Origin: Heterohyrax brucei
Lineage: Eukaryota > Chordata > Mammalia > Hyracoidea > Procaviidae
Length of the DNA: 64,000 nucleotides
Reading direction: 5' to 3'
NCBI GenBank assembly: GCA_028571685.1
Contig: CM053141.1
Span: 139,218,833 to 139,282,832, forward strand
Numbering within the stretch: the first letter of the stretch is position 1; each line of letters begins with the position of its first letter. Shown here piece after piece: positions 34,801-48,289 of this stretch. Under the pieces are notes generated by a model. That model worked only from the letters and a program-made list of their open reading frames with translations, ran no database searches and had not been told where the DNA came from. The translations under genes and the position numbers were made by a program.

Positions 34801-34950
34801 TATGCTGTCTAATATAGTAGTCACTAGCTATACATGACTCCTAAACACTTGGATGTGTGGCTAATATAACTAATGAACAATTTTCTTTATTATATTTTAA
34901 TTAATTTAACTAGCCACATATGGTTAGTGGTGACTGTTTCAGACAGCTCA
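34801..34950. mobile_element. hAT (Charlie-type) MITE
   Basis: About 150 bp. The two ends, 'tgctgtctaatatagtag' and the complement of 'gtgactgtttcagacagctc', form a terminal inverted repeat. The inner 'actagccacatatggttagt' is typical of the mammalian hAT MITE group. Confidence 0.6.
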
Positions 34951-34999
34951 GTCAGAGGCTTCAAAAAAGATAAGCAAATAGTTAAAAGAAAAAATTAGA

Positions 35000-36570
35000 A
35001 GGAAAATTTTAAAAAAATACTTTGAGATGAATGAAAGTGAAGATACAACATATCAAAATTTGGGGGTTATCATCAAAAACAGTGTTTAGAGAAAGTTATA
35101 GCTTTACATTTCACCTTTAAAACAGAAGAAAGATCTCAAATTAACAACCTAACCTTCCTCCTTAAGACAATGGCTAAAGAAGAGCAAACTATATCCAAAG
35201 AAAGCAGAAAGAAGAACATAGTAAACATCAGAGTAAAAATAAATGAAATAGAGAAATAATGGAGAAATTAAACAAAATTAATAGTTGGATCTTTATTCTT
35301 TGTAAGAGCAACAAATTTGGCAAAACTTGAGCTAGACTCACCAGGCATACAAAAGACTCAAAAAACTGAAAATCAGATGTTAAAAGTACATAAGTGTCAT
35401 CCTTATAAAAAAAATTATAATTGAATACTGTAAAAAACTTTCCAACAAGTTAGATTTGCAGATAAAACGGACAAATCCCTGGAAAGATATAAGCTACTAA
35501 AAGTTAATCATAAAGAAACAGAAAATCTGAATAGACCTAAAACATGAAAAGAGATTCAATCAGTAATCAGAAAACTTCCCCAAAAGAAAACTCAGGAACA
35601 GATGGATTTACTGGTGAAATCTAGCAAATATTTAAGGAAGAATCAATACCAATGTTTCTTAAATTCTTGCAAAAGAAGAGAAAGGAACACTTCCCAGCTC
35701 ATTCCATGAGGCCAGTTTGTATTAACCTGATGCCGAAATCAAACAAAGACAGCACAAATGATCTGTAGAACAACATCTCTTATACTCAAACATCTACAAA
35801 AAGAAAAACAAAGAAAAAAAACCACTGGTAAGTTAAATCTCACAATATATAAAAAAAGACATACCATAACCAAATGGGGTTTATTCAAAGAATGAAAGGT
35901 TGATTGGACATCTGAAAATAAATTAATGTAATATACAATATCAATAGACTACACAAAGCCAAGTGCGTACACAAGATGATCCTAAAATTCATATGGAAAT
36001 GCAAGGGCCCTAGAATTGCTGAAACAACTGTGAAAAGAAGTGTCAAAATTTACTACAAAGCTGCAATAATCCAGATGGTGTGGTACTGGCATAAAGATAG
36101 ACATATCAATCGATGGACTCCCAATGGGATTCTAGAAATCAGCCATAACTTACACAATAAATTGATTTTCAACAAGTGTAATGACATGTGATATATCCAT
36201 ACAATGGAACATTTTTCAGCAATAGATACAGATTAAGTACTGATACATATTATGAATGGACCTTGAAAACATAATGTTAAGTAAAAGAAGCCAGTCATAA
36301 AAGACCACACATTGTATAATTTTGTTTGTATGAAATGTCCAGAAAAAGGAAATCTACAAAGACAGACAGATTAGTGGTTGCCTAGGATTGGGCTATGGGA
36401 AAGAATGACGACTAAGGAATGTGGGGTTTTTGAGTGGTAACGAAAATATTCTTAAATTCATTGTGGATGGGTGCACAGCTCTGTGAATACATTAAAGCCA
36501 TTAGACTGTACCCTTTAAATGAATAAATTGTATGGTATGTGGATTTTATCTCATAAAGCTGTTTATTTTT
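35000..36570 (+). mobile_element. Old mammalian L1 (ORF2 plus 3' end), sense
   Basis: 35000-35955 reads as ORF2 around the start of the RT ('gagctagactcaccaggcat', 'aacagatggatttactggtg'). From about 35970 it jumps to the ORF2 C-terminal part ('ctgcaataatccagatggtg'), and after another gap to the 3' UTR ('tgcacagctctgtgaataca'), ending near 36570. Frames are broken throughout. Confidence 0.75.
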
Positions 36571-37904
36571 TTAAAAAAGTTAAGTACAATAGTGGAAGCA
36601 GTGGCTCAGACAGTAACAGTTCAATAGACAGTAGTGTCAACAGTGGTGTGGTGTTTCATTCCTCGGTATCTGGGAAAGCCTGTGCAATGGGTTCATAGCC
36701 AAGTATCCAGGTTTCCTCCTGCCAGACCAATCTCAGCTTGTTAGTTTCCTATTCACATTCAGCCCTGCCCCCAACCTCAATAAAACAAGCGCACATTAAT
36801 CGACCTTGCCTGTATAATCTCATGAATCAATCAGTATTTTGTTTCTTTTGCTTCTAAGTTAAATTCACATTACTTGTTGTGTTGTAGAATTTGAATTCAT
36901 GATCATGGTAACATTTTAGTGTAGCTGAGACAGTGGTTTGGTGATTGCTCTTCTTAAAGACATTACTACAAGTGGTCATGTTTTCATTTGTTTGCTCCTG
37001 CCTTCTGTAAATGCTAAGTCTTTACTATAGTCAAGGTATTGTAGTAAACACTCTAAACAAATGCACATAGATATTTCCTGTATCCTTTCAAAATTCAAAA
37101 TATCAGAGACAAAGTTTCTGAAAAAAATCTGGTACATGACGATTTTTAAAAAGCGAAATGGCACACATTATAGCACAAGTAAGATTTCCTACTGGTGCTT
37201 AAATTACTTACTTTATGCAGTCATCAGATCTCATCACAAAATCAGATCACTGGAGTATCTGGCAGGAGCAATTTCATGAGCTGCCAAGATGTTTTCTGAC
37301 TTGAAAACCGGCACAGTGACTTTTAATGTTTTAACTTTATCTTGTTACATCTTTGGCTGCCTGATTTGTACTTCTAGCCAAAAACCACTGATTGCGATTA
37401 AACACATAAGGAAGAACTATATGTTCCCTTCCACTGCAGTAGGGAGATAATCAGTCCCGGTTCATCGTTCATTTTTGCGTCCATGAAGTTTCCAGTAACG
37501 ACCCTTTTCTACTGTCTTTCTGATGCATGTCCCTGGCGTGGTGCATTACTTTGCCCATATCTGGGTATGAGAGCTCTGACTTTCATAAATGAGGAAGACA
37601 GTCTATTTTACGTCTTTATCTTCAAGTACTATATTTCACTTTACAAGTAGCATCCTCTGCTTTTTGGATAGTAATGGAGAAATCCAGTGTTCAGAATACA
37701 ATTCATTTTGCTTCACCGACCCGAGCTTCATCGTCTCCAATTTCACAAACTCAGTAGCATGGTTCATTTCCATGACATTTCTCAAGTATCAAGTTTTACT
37801 GTACTTCCTTCAACTGATAAGCATTGGTTTCTATAATGCCTCCTTTCTATCTTTTTCCAAATTTCTGAAAATATATATCTCAGATTTGTCCATCCAAAAA
37901 TAAT
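36571..37904. other. Repeat-poor intergenic block
   Basis: About 1.3 kb without a recognised repeat. The 104-codon ORF at 37589-37903 is F/S-rich and runs to the edge of a SINE. I see no domain, intron boundary or poly-A feature that would support a gene. Confidence 0.4.
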
Positions 37905-38056
37905 CCCATTGTCAATCGAGTCTATTCCAACTCATAGTGACCATATAGGATAGAGTAGAACTATCCAATAGAGTTTCCAAGGAGCAGCTGGTAGATTCAA
38001 ACTACTGACGTTCTGGATAGTAGCCTTAGGGCTTAACCACTGTGCCCCCAGGGCTC
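37905..38056 (-). repeat. AfroSINE, antisense
   Basis: Inverted tail 'attgtcaatcgagtctattc' to inverted head 'gcttaaccactgtgccccc'. Confidence 0.9.
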
Positions 38057-38769
38057 TGATCTACCCATAGTCACTTAGTTTCTCCGTTGTCTTAAACATG
38101 ATTTTAGCTCTCAGATTATTTACAAGGATTAGGGTTGACAGACTGGGAGATTAGAGGGATTGTAGGAATTGTATTAACGCAAAAAAACTGAGTAAGACAG
38201 GTGTTTGGTTTTAAAAGATACAAGTAAATAACTAGGAAAAATACATGACCACTTAAAATAGGGTCGTGACAGTCCAGAGAGGCAGTGGGAACCTTCTAGT
38301 TTCATTTTTGTTCACAGTGGGGAATCAGTAGATGCTGTATACAGAAAATCAAATATATTACATTAAGTAACTCTAAATTAGAAAATACATGTATGACATC
38401 TCATAGATTACACAAAAATATTTTAAAAAATCAGTATAACTGAAAACAATATGGAATATGTGAAATGAAAACTAAACACATGTTACATAAAGATAAACTA
38501 GTTCTTCATTGAAAGAAAAAAATCTCCAATTGAATCCTAAAGCAAAAGTTAGTTGTATTTTCAAATTCAAGAGATATACCTAAGAAAAAGTAACTTATGA
38601 AAATAGAAAATTAAAGGACAAGCAAAGGTGATGGTGAGGAAAATGATAAAAGGTATGACTCACTTTCATGATCTCATTTTTATGAATATACAGGCATCAA
38701 ATAACCTTGTATGAACATCCTTAGATAGAAAAATTACAGGAAACGCAAGACAAAATAGAAACATATTAG
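38057..38769. other. Unassigned AT-rich DNA
   Basis: No gene. The A-rich character from 38340 on is LINE-like, but I cannot place it. Confidence 0.4.
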
Positions 38770-38990
38770 GTACAAACCCCAAACCAGACCTGTTTCCATC
38801 AGATCAATTGCAACTCACAGTGACCCTATATTGGACACAGTACAACTACCCTCCTAGAGTTTCCAAGGCTGTCATCTTCACAGAAGCAGACTGCCACATC
38901 TTGCACCCGTGCATTGGCTTGTGGCTTCAAACCATCAGCCTTTCAGTTAGCTGAGCTTTTCTTGACAATGGCCCTGCCAAGGCTTCTTGC
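38770..38990 (-). repeat. AfroSINE, antisense (long subtype)
   Basis: Inverted tail 'ccatcagatcaattgcaact', long-subtype middle 'gaagcagactgccacatctt', inverted head to about 38990. Confidence 0.85.
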
Positions 38991-38995
38991 ATTAA

Positions 38996-39152
38996 CCCAA
39001 ACCAAACTCACTGCTATCAAGTTGATTCTGACTCATAGACTCATCAGGACAGGGTGGAACTGCCCTATAGGATTTCCAAGGAGTGGCTGGTGAATTTCAA
39101 CTGCCACACTTTTGATTAGCAGCTAAACACTTAACCACTGCATGACCAGGGC
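38996..39152 (-). repeat. AfroSINE, antisense (short subtype)
   Basis: Complete inverted copy directly after the previous one ('ctgctatcaagttgattctg' to 'cttaaccactgcatgaccag'). Confidence 0.9.
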
Positions 39153-39275
39153 ATAGGTCAAGGAGATTTTAATTCACATACCCCAGTTCATGATACAGAA
39201 AGCTAGTAAAAAATAATTTTGATAATGGAACACATAAGTAATGTAAGTAATAGAGGTAGATCTAATTGCTTTTCC

Positions 39276-39465
39276 TGGATCCCTGGTAACACAGTGGTTA
39301 ACAATTTCAGTCTGCTAGCCAAAAAGCTGGCAGTTGGAACCCACTCCATGGGAGAAAAATACGGCAGTCTGCTTGCATAAATGTCACAGCCTTGGAAACC
39401 CTATGGGACAGTTTTACTGTTCTTTAGAGTGGCTTTAAGTTGGAATGACCTGACAGCATTGAACA
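39276..39465 (+). repeat. AfroSINE, sense (long subtype)
   Basis: 'tggatccctggtaacacagt' head, B box 'ggcagttggaacccactcc', tail 'ttggaatgacctgacagc'. It faces the two antisense copies 120 bp upstream. Confidence 0.85.
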
Positions 39466-39559
39466 ATGATAACTATTTTTCATGGAATTAGATGCTGTAA
39501 AGAGATTTCACACTATTTTCACCTACCCATAAGACCCACCCACAGAGCATTGGAATTAA

Positions 39560-40570
39560 CTGAGCATACTTCAGATTACAGATAAAAATCTCCGTGAATT
39601 TCAGACAGACAATATAAAGAAATAAAGTGTAAATATTGTAAAGACTGAATAAATAAAAGCAAATGAATTCACTGAATATTGGAAATAATACAATTTAATA
39701 AGTTCACTGTTTATAAAATTAATGCAAAGAAATACAAAGCCTTCCTATACATAAGCAATAACTAGTTAGAAAACATAATGGAAGACTCTTGAAAAGTGGC
39801 AAGAAAACAAAATACAATAACATAGGAAAACTTATCAAGAAATATCTAAGATCTATATTTTTTAAAAATTCTACGCTACTGGCGAAGACAAAACGGGTCT
39901 TGGATGGGAAGACTTACTTAAAGATGTCATTTCTTTCCAATACAATCTACTGATTTAAAGAGATCCCAATAAAAATGTCATCTGAGCTTCATTTTACCCT
40001 AGATGAGCTGATTGTAACAAACTTGCTTAGAAGTAAACCAGCAAGAGTAATCATAAAATTTTTGGAAAATAAGAACAACAAAAGTGTAAGGCTGTTTTAG
40101 GTATTAAAACATAAAGCTATACTTACTGCAGCAGTGTAATACTAGCACATAACTAGTGTGGTGGATTATGCAATCTACTAGAAAATTTTTTTAAATGTGA
40201 AAATATATCAGAATTTGGTATATAATAATTATGGCATTTCATACCAGTGAAGGGAAATGTCGTAGAGAATACTGTACAGCTTTTGGCTAACAATAAAGCT
40301 GCATCCTTATCTCTCTTATTATTATTAATTATTATTATTAATTAATTATAATTATTATTAATTAAATCTATAATTAATGAAAATCAATCCAGACTCAGCA
40401 CACCCATAAATTAAACCATAGAAGGGCTAAAATAAAACAGGAGTTTTTTTAAAGAATATAATTAAGGCATTAAATAGAGGATGAAGGCCTTTATTATGAC
40501 CCCAAACCTAGAAGGCATAAAAGGTCTAACAAATTTGACTCCATGAAAATCTAAAATTTATACACAATGA
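39560..40570 (+). mobile_element. Old L1 ORF2 relic, sense
   Basis: Decayed ORF2 text after the RT ('catcttatac'-type and 'gggtcttggatgggaagact', 'gcaccataaatt'-type words). An ATT/TAA-rich microsatellite (40315-40375) interrupts it, and a CA repeat (40573-40596) follows. Confidence 0.6.
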
Positions 40571-40714
40571 ACCACACACACACACACACACACACCCCTC
40601 CTGTATACCCAAAAGTCACATTACAAACACAGCAAACTACTTAAAATATTTGGAAATGTATCACATATATAGATTTATAGATCACCCATGCCAAATTAAA
40701 AAAATGAGAATCTA

Positions 40715-40885
40715 ATTTTATCAAACTTTTTTCTGCATCTATCGGAAGTCATAGATTATTTTTCTTTTTAAATCTATTAAATCATTAATAAACTTTACTT
40801 AATTGGAACTACCCTTGTATTCCTAACAATAAGCCTACTGAGTCATAACATACATTATTACTACCATTATTTTATAATTATTATT
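40715..40885 (-). mobile_element. Old L1 fragment, antisense
   Basis: 'caaacttttttctgcatcta' and 'cttgtattcctaacaata' match the inverted RT region of old L1. Confidence 0.55.
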
Positions 40886-41224
40886 GACTCTTGAGTTACA
40901 TTTTCTAACATTTCTTCTGTGCTATTCCACCTATGTTGATAAGCATGAATGGCTAACCATTTTTTTTTTTTTTGGTCTTGCGTGGAAGGCAGTCATAGTT
41001 ACCATCAGCTACAGAAATCATTTGGCCACCCTTAACTTGTCAGGGGAGGAAAGTCAAGTCCAGACAAAGTAATCCTAGAGTCGCTTCAGGAGCAAGTGGC
41101 ACAGGTAGGACTAGATTCCTGATCTAGTGCCTTCTCCACCTTACCCTGCTTCCTGTCTTGGAAGCAGTTGTATAAAATGAGAGATGGGAGGATATTAAAT
41201 TTTTTTATATCTCTATATGCAGTT
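40886..41224. other. Unassigned DNA
   Basis: No gene or repeat recognised, apart from a T run at 40961-40973. Confidence 0.4.
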
Positions 41225-41388
41225 AAATTGGTGGCACAGTGGTTAAGAGCCACAGCGGCTAACCCAAGAGCCAGCAGTTGGAATCCACCAAGCAGCCCCT
41301 GGAGATGCTATGGGGCAGTTCTACTCTGTGCCATAGGGTTGCTGTGAGCGAAAAATGACTCTATAGCAACAAATTTGGTTTGGGTTTG
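41225..41388 (+). repeat. AfroSINE, sense
   Basis: 'ggtggcacagtggttaagag', B box 'gcagttggaatccacc', tail 'aatttggtttgggtttg'. Confidence 0.9.
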
Positions 41389-41850
41389 AGGGTGATTTAG
41401 GAGTTATGAGAATTAGACCCTTCATCTCACGGGTTCTCTTTCCTAAATCTCATTTCTAAGCCTTAGAGAACCACTGAACCGCCAAAGGAAAAAGTGCACT
41501 TCCTGAACTTCAGACATTGTTCAAAAATGAAGGTGCTTATAAGAACTACTGTTTTATGTTTTCTTCTCTTTTTAGGTTCCTTTGGCTTATAACGGGGAAC
41601 CTAGAGGTGAACAGTGGAGCATTTTATGAATTAAAAAGGCTTGAGAAACTCGAATATAGATGTAAATGCTTAGGAGTTATTGTGTACTGGAAGCTATTGG
41701 TTGAGGTTATACAAACTTCTAACTTGGTAAAAACACAAGATTATAGAAAAATAATTTATTTTGTAATATGTTAATGTATATTAACATTGTTCCCTTGACC
41801 TGGGAACTAATACAGTTAGATGATATTTTTTGAAATGGAAATTTCATGCA
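41389..41850. other. Unassigned DNA
   Basis: No repeat recognised. The 85-codon ORF at 41517-41774 has no recognisable domain. Confidence 0.4.
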
Positions 41851-41957
41851 AACCCGGGTAGCATAACGGTTAAGTGCTACAACTGCCAATCAAAAGGTCG
41901 GCAATTCAAATCTGCCAGGCCCTCCTACAGGGCAGACTCGGCAGCAGTAGGTTTTCC
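41851..41957 (+). repeat. AfroSINE, sense, internally deleted
   Basis: Head and B box ('tcggcaattcaaatctgcc') intact, then about 50 bp of body missing before the 'ggcagcagtaggttt' tail. Confidence 0.8.
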
Positions 41958-42317
41958 TTTTGGGATGGAAGCATATTTATTCTGTTCTCCTGCAAGATTT
42001 TTTTGTGTGTGTCTGTGAAATCATATTTGGGAGAGCATGGAGAGGTGATTGTGGGAACTTTCTGCAATGCATGTACTCTTCGTGAATCTTAGTAGAAATT
42101 CAACTCAATTACAAAAATGTGTCTAGTGTTTCCACTATATGTAAAATCCAGAGTACAATGGGATTGGAAGCACAAAGTTATTGTAATCCAGAAGTTTATA
42201 AATGAACAAGAAAGTCAACACGTACTACTAACAATAACACAATGCGGAAAGGTTTTACAGTGGCAGAAACTTTTGAGCTGGTCCTTGAAAAAAATGAGGA
42301 GTAGCTTTGGCAAAATG

Positions 42318-42465
42318 AGCCGTGGTGGTGCAACGACTAAGTGCTGGCTGGGCTGCTAACCAAAGGGTTAACAGAAACCCAGCCGTGGCTCCAGGAGAGA
42401 AAACACCTGGTAGTCAGTTCCCATAAAGGTCACAGTTACGAAACCCTGCAGGGTAGTTCTGCTGT
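42318..42465 (+). repeat. AfroSINE, sense
   Basis: 'gagccgtggtggtgcaacga' head, disturbed B-box region, long-subtype middle, truncated tail. Confidence 0.75.
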
Positions 42466-43159
42466 CACATAGCATAGTGGTGAACACACTCATTATCCTT
42501 AGAAGAAGGTGGAAAGGTGGAAAAGCAGGTTAGGGAGTGCAAGCAGCAAGGGCATGTGGCTTCAGGATAAGACGGTGTGCATTCTTTCAGCTGGTGCTTT
42601 GGAGTATGGAGGAGGATGCAGGAACAAGAGGGGATGGAAAGCAAGGTTAACCTACGTTTTTAGGATTTTAACACTAAGGCAACATGGAGTAACCAAGTGT
42701 TTTTATACATATTTTAGAAAGATAGTTCGGCTTCTGTGAATGATTACTTACATCAGTAGGGGGACAACTATCAAAATTTTCCCACCGTAACTTGTATGTA
42801 CAAAAAGTGTGACTTCCTAATAGCTCTGTAACTAGGATGACGAGAAGATTTATTGTGCAAATTTGAACACCTCTGAGAGTGAAGATGGGTACTCTTAATA
42901 ATCATGTTAGGAAAACAGCTGTGAATACACTGAGCAAATTCAGATGTACAACCACCCTGTTTCTAAGTAAACTATGCAGTAACAAGTTTTCTCTGGTAGA
43001 AAACAAACAAGCAAATAGAACCTGAAGTTTGGCAGTTACAACTCAGCATCATCTAAATAATAGCTTTTTTGGTTTAAAGCAGTCATTATCAGATGAATAT
43101 TTAGGCAATTTAAAGGTCAAAAGATAAGACTTAAGGGATACTACATGGTAGGCACTGTC
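42466..43159. other. Unassigned DNA
   Basis: No gene or repeat recognised. Confidence 0.4.
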
Positions 43160-43365
43160 TAAGCACTTTAAACATATTATGTCTTTTTATGGGAGGGGGC
43201 TATGAGGTAGGTGATCATGAAGAGGTAGAGAAATAGAGACACAGTGAGTTGAAGTCACGTGCCCAAAGATAGCTGTTAATCTAGCTGCTAGAGCCGAGAT
43301 TCAAATCCAAGCCCTCCAGCATCAAGTCTGTGTGCTACTCCACACTGCCCTTCAGATTCTAACGG
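43160..43365 (-). repeat. MIR SINE, antisense
   Basis: 'gttgaagtcacgtgcccaaa' and 'agccgagattcaaatccaag' follow the inverted MIR order. Confidence 0.75.
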
Positions 43366-44089
43366 GTGGTTAACTTGCCTCCTAAACTTGAATTTTAGAT
43401 AAATAATGATAGTTTATTAGTAAAAGTATGTCCTGTGTAAAGTTTGCAACAACCCTTATCCTTCTCCATGTCAACCTTCTTATCTGGACTTCTAATTGCT
43501 GAAGGAAGTTATGAATCTTCTTTGCCTGGGTTGGGAGTGGGTATGGGAACCCTGACTGTACACCGTGACCAATACCTTTGGCACATCTGCTCCACTATTG
43601 CTCAGGTCATGAAGCTCACAGACTGCTCTGTCAGCAGAGCCCATTGCTGTCAGGCCCACATCAGCTGTCCTCTGATTCTGGTGATGCTGCAGATGCCCAG
43701 ACTGTTAGCTGCATCTTGTATCCACCTGAATATGCACATATGGATATTCATATGAATATTATAAGCATTGGGGACTGTCTTAATATTTACAAAGAGAGGT
43801 ATTAACTTTGAACTGAGCTAGGAAAAAAAAAAGCCTCAACTTAAGTAGGAGATAGTTTTGTTTGCTTTTATTTTTGAGATATAAAAGCAAAATTCCACTA
43901 TAGCACTGTATCTCTCATTATAGTTTACACATTTGTGAGCTACAATGAGAGATATACACCCTAGTATGTGTTACAGACTTCCTGTAAGGAAAAACTTCGT
44001 GAGTTCTTTGTAAATACTACACCACCAAAGGGGCTCTTCTTGTGTGTGTAAGTTGCAGAATGTGAAAATTTTAAAAATTAAGCAGTACT
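43366..44089. other. Unassigned DNA
   Basis: The 103-codon ORF at 43444-43755 overlaps another ORF in a second frame and shows no known domain. I do not call it a gene. Confidence 0.4.
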
Positions 44090-44590
44090 TTACCACATGG
44101 TGCCTGGACACCAACAAAGACAGCCTTGATAGGAGACACAGTGTACAGTCCCTGATGTGACATGAGAAAAAGAGGTTTGCAGATCAAGAACTCAACTAAA
44201 AGACCTGAACTGACGGTCCAATAACCTGGAAGGTTCCTGGGAACATGGCCACTAGACTTGCTACTGCCCCAGACCTGAAACCAGTGCTGAGGCCAATACT
44301 TCAGGTGAGAATGCATTGGACTTGGGGACACAGAGTGAGCACATGGTATGTGCATTTTACGGTTTCCTACATTTACAGAAGGCTGTCTTGCTGGTTTCTT
44401 TCTAGAGGGGAGAAGAGAGGGTGGAAAGGAGGGGACAGGTATTCTTTGAGAGGATACTAGTAGTAAAGAGTAAGAAGGAAGAGTGTGCTGTCACAGGATG
44501 GGGAGAGCAGACAGAGTTGTAGAGAGGCAGGTATGCAAAATTAACTTGGATTGTATACTTCCACTTAATCATAATAAAAAAAAATTAAGC
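44090..44590 (+). mobile_element. L1 3' UTR fragment, sense
   Basis: Sense match to the complement of 48,300-48,720 ('actaaaagacctgaactgac' and on), ending with the 'cacttaatcataataaa' L1 tail. Confidence 0.7.
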
Positions 44591-44606
44591 AGTTCTTTGC
44601 TTTTCC

Positions 44607-44793
44607 ATTGTTGTTGGATGTCAAGTTGATTTTGACTCATGGCAACCCCATATGTAACACAGGAGAACTCCTCAAAGGGTTTTCTAAGCTATAATCTTTG
44701 TGGGAACAGATTACCAAGCCTTTTTCCCCCAGAGGCACTGGGTAGATTTGAATTAGCAACTGAGCACCTAACTGCTGCACCAGCAAGGCTCCT
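44607..44793 (-). repeat. AfroSINE, antisense (long subtype)
   Basis: 'ttgttgttggatgtcaagtt' tail, long-subtype middle, inverted head 'cctaactgctgcaccagc'. Confidence 0.85.
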
Positions 44794-47480
44794 TATTCTT
44801 CTATTAAGCTATGATTTTCTGTTAAAATTACATCCTCATTATCCTTCTTCTAAGAAGGTAAGTAGCTTAAAAATTTGGCATTCCAATATCAAGTCTGTAC
44901 ACAGCCATTCAGAGCCTCGGTTTCCATATTGTGATGCTGGAGTTGTAACAATATTAGCACACAAAGTTTTTATAATTTAAGTGAGAAGTGGCAAGTGAAA
45001 AATTAAGAAGTATATTTAATGCAAGGTTAACAACTTGAAAACCCATTTTGCTCATTTAGTTGATACCTGTTCTTCTTGGCTCATGTAGTGGGTTGAACAG
45101 TATCCCCCTGTTATAGATTGAATTGTGTCCCCTTTTGCCCGACTCCCAAATACGTATAGAAATTTGGCTAGGCTGTGATTACCAGTATCATATGACCACC
45201 CTCCTTTCTGTGATTTTCAGATGTTGTAAATCCTACTCTCTGCCTGTGGATTAAAGGATGGATTATGTTAGAGTGGGTTAGGGTGGGACTGTATCATTCT
45301 TCCCTAAGTCAATTCCCAGCTCCAATGTAAAGAGACTTTCCATGGAGTGTGGCTTGCTCCACCTCTTATCTTTTCATCCTGCAAGAGATAAAAGGAAAGG
45401 GAACCAAGCAGAGATTTGGGAACCTCAAGTTATTGTTAGGTGCCGTCAATTCAGTGCCAACTGTTAATCGATCCTGTGCACAAAAGAATGAAATACTGCC
45501 CCAGGCTTGCACCATGTCCACAACCATTTTTATGGTTAAGCCCGTTGTTGAGGCCACTGGGTCAGTTCAGCTTGTTGAGGGTCTTCTTATTTTTCGTTGA
45601 CCCTCCACTCAACCAAGCATGATGTCCTTCTCCAAGGACTGATCCTTTCTGACAACATGTCCAAAGTATGTAAGACACAGTCTTGCCATCTTTACTTCCA
45701 AGGAGCAGTGTGGTTGTACTTCTTCAATAACAGATCTGTTTGTTCTTTTGGCAGTCTATGGTACATTCAACATTCTTCTCCAACACCACAGTTTGAAGAT
45801 GTCAATTCTTCTTCTGTCTTCCTTATCCATTGTCCAGTTTTTGCATGCATGTGATGTGGTTAAAAACATGGCTTGGGTCAAGCACACTTTAGTCTTCAAG
45901 GTGACATGTTTACTTTTCAATACTTCAGAAGAGGTCCTCTGCAGCAGATTTTCCCAGTGCATTGCATCTTTTGATTCCTTGACTGCTGCTTCCATGGGCA
46001 TTGATTGTGGACACAAGTAAATCGAAATCCTTGACAAACTCAGTCCTTTCTCCCATTTATGATGATGTTGGTTACTATTCCAGTTGTGAGGAGTTTTGTT
46101 TTCTTGATGTTGAGGTGCAGTCCATAATGAAGGCTGTGGTCTTTGATCTTCATCAGTAAGTATTTCACATGTTCTTCACTTCCAGCAAGTAAGGTGGTGT
46201 CATCTTTGTAAGGAAAGTTGTTACTGAGTCATCCTCCAATCCTGATGCCTCATTCTTCTTCATATAATCCAGATTCTCAGATTATTTGCTTGGGATACAG
46301 ATTGAAAAGTTATGGTGGAGAGATATAACCCTGATGCACACCTTTCCTGATGTTAAACCATGCAGTGTCCCCTTGTTCTGTTCACACAACTGCCTCTTGA
46401 TCCATGTACAGGTTCCTTAAGAGCATAATTAAGTGTTCTGGAATTCCCACTTTGGCAATGGTAGCCATGATTTGTTAGATTCACACAGTTGAATGCCGTT
46501 GTACAATCAATGAAACACAGGTAAACATCTGTCTGGTGTTCTCTGCTTTCAACCAGGATCCATCTGACATCAGCAATGATATCCCTGGTTCCACGTCCTG
46601 CACTGAATCCACTTTGAATTTCTGGAAGTTCCTCGTCAACATATTGTTTGTGGTCACTTTTGAATCATCTTGAGCAAAATTTTACTTGAGTTAGATATTA
46701 ATGATTTTGTTTGGTAATTGCCACATTTGGTTGGATCACCTTTCTTTGGAATGGGCATAAATATGGACCTCTTCCAGTCAGTTGGCCAGGTAGCTGTCCT
46801 CCAAATTTCTTGGCACAGACAGGCAAGCACTTCCAGCACTGCATCTGTTTGTTGAAATATCTTGATTGATACTCCATCAGTTGCTGGAGTCTTGTTTTTT
46901 ACCAATGCCTTCATGCCTTCAACGCAGCTTTGACTTCTTCCTCGAGTTCCATTGGTTCCTGATGATATGCTACCTCTTCAAATGGCTGAACACTGACTAG
47001 TTCTTTCTGGTATAACGACTCTGTGTGCATACCATTCATCTTCTTTTGATGCTTCTTGAGTCGTCTAATATTTTCTCTGTAGAGTCATTCACTATTGCAA
47101 CTTGAGACTTGCGTTTTTCTTCAGTTCCTTCAGCTTGAGAAATGCAATATGTTTTTCCCTTTTGGTTTGCTATTTCCAGCTCTTTGCAGATGTTACTATA
47201 ATACTTTATTTTTGTCATCTCAAACTGTCCTCTGACATCTTCTGTTTAATTCTTTTACTTCATCATTTCTTCCTTTTACTTTAGCTGCTTGACTTTCAAG
47301 AGCAAGTTTTAGAGTTTCTTCTGACATCCAATTGGTCTTTTCTTTCTTTCCTGTCCTTTGAATGACCTCTTGCTTTCTCCATGGATGATGTCTTTGATGT
47401 CATCCCACAAATCGTCTGATCTGGTCATTAGTGGTCAACACGTCAAGTATGTTCTTGAGATGGTCTCTAAACTCAGGTGG

Positions 47481-48005
47481 TGTCATGCATTGAAATGTGT
47501 TCCCCCAAAAATGTGTGTAGCCATTTGGCTGGGCCATCATTCCCAATATTTTGTGATTTCTTCTATGCTATACATCCTAGTCTCTGCCTGTGGCCAGTAG
47601 ATAGGATGATTATGTTAAAAGAGGATTAGGGTGGGACTGAAACACTCTTGCTAAGGGAGTTTCCCTGGAGTGTGGCTTGAACTATTTTTTATCCTTTCAT
47701 CCTATGAGAGATAAAAAAAAAGAGGGAAGCAAGCAGAGAATTGGAACCTCATACCATCGAGAAAGCAGCACTGGAAAAGCGAGTCCTTCCCAACTGAGCT
47801 TCCTGCATCAAGATGCTTCCCGACCAAAGACTGATGCTATGCAAGGACTTTCCTCCAGAGCTGACAGAGGGAAAGTCCTTCCCCTGGAAGGGAAACCCTG
47901 AATGCGGACTTGTAACCTACTGGACTATGTAAGAATAACCTTTCCTTTGTTAAAGCCATCCACTTGGTGGTATTTTTATTAGAGGAGCACTAGATGATTA
48001 AAACA
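47481..48005 (+). mobile_element. Solo LTR inside the RTE
   Basis: 525 bp with TG...CA ends (TGTCATGC...TTAAAACA), flanked by 'ggtgg' at 47476-47480 and 48006-48010. Removing it restores continuous RTE text 'actcaggtgggacatattc'. The 5 bp duplication fits a class III/MaLR-type LTR. The ORF at 47677-47901 lies within it and is not a gene. Confidence 0.85.
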
Positions 48006-48289
48006 GGTGGGACATATTCAAGGTCATACTTAGGTTTTCGTGGACTTGTTCTAATTTTTTTCAGTTTCAATATGAATTTGCATATGAGCAATTGATGATC
48101 TGTGCCATGGTCAGCCCCTGGTCTTGTCTTGACTGCTGATATGGAGCTTTTTTGTCATCTTTTTTCCTTAGGTGTTGCTGATTTGGTTCCTGTGTATTCC
48201 ATCTGGTGAGGTTCATGTGTTCAGTCGCTGTTTGTATTCGTTCAAAAGGGCATTCACAATGAGGAAGTCATTAGTCTTGCAAAATTTTT

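Noticed and set aside
37589-37903. ORF of 104 codons, F/S/I-rich.
   Set aside because: No domain, no splice or promoter signals, and length is reachable by chance in AT-rich DNA.
43444-43755. ORF of 103 codons overlapping a second one in another frame.
   Set aside because: No recognisable family, no start context, no neighbouring exon signals.
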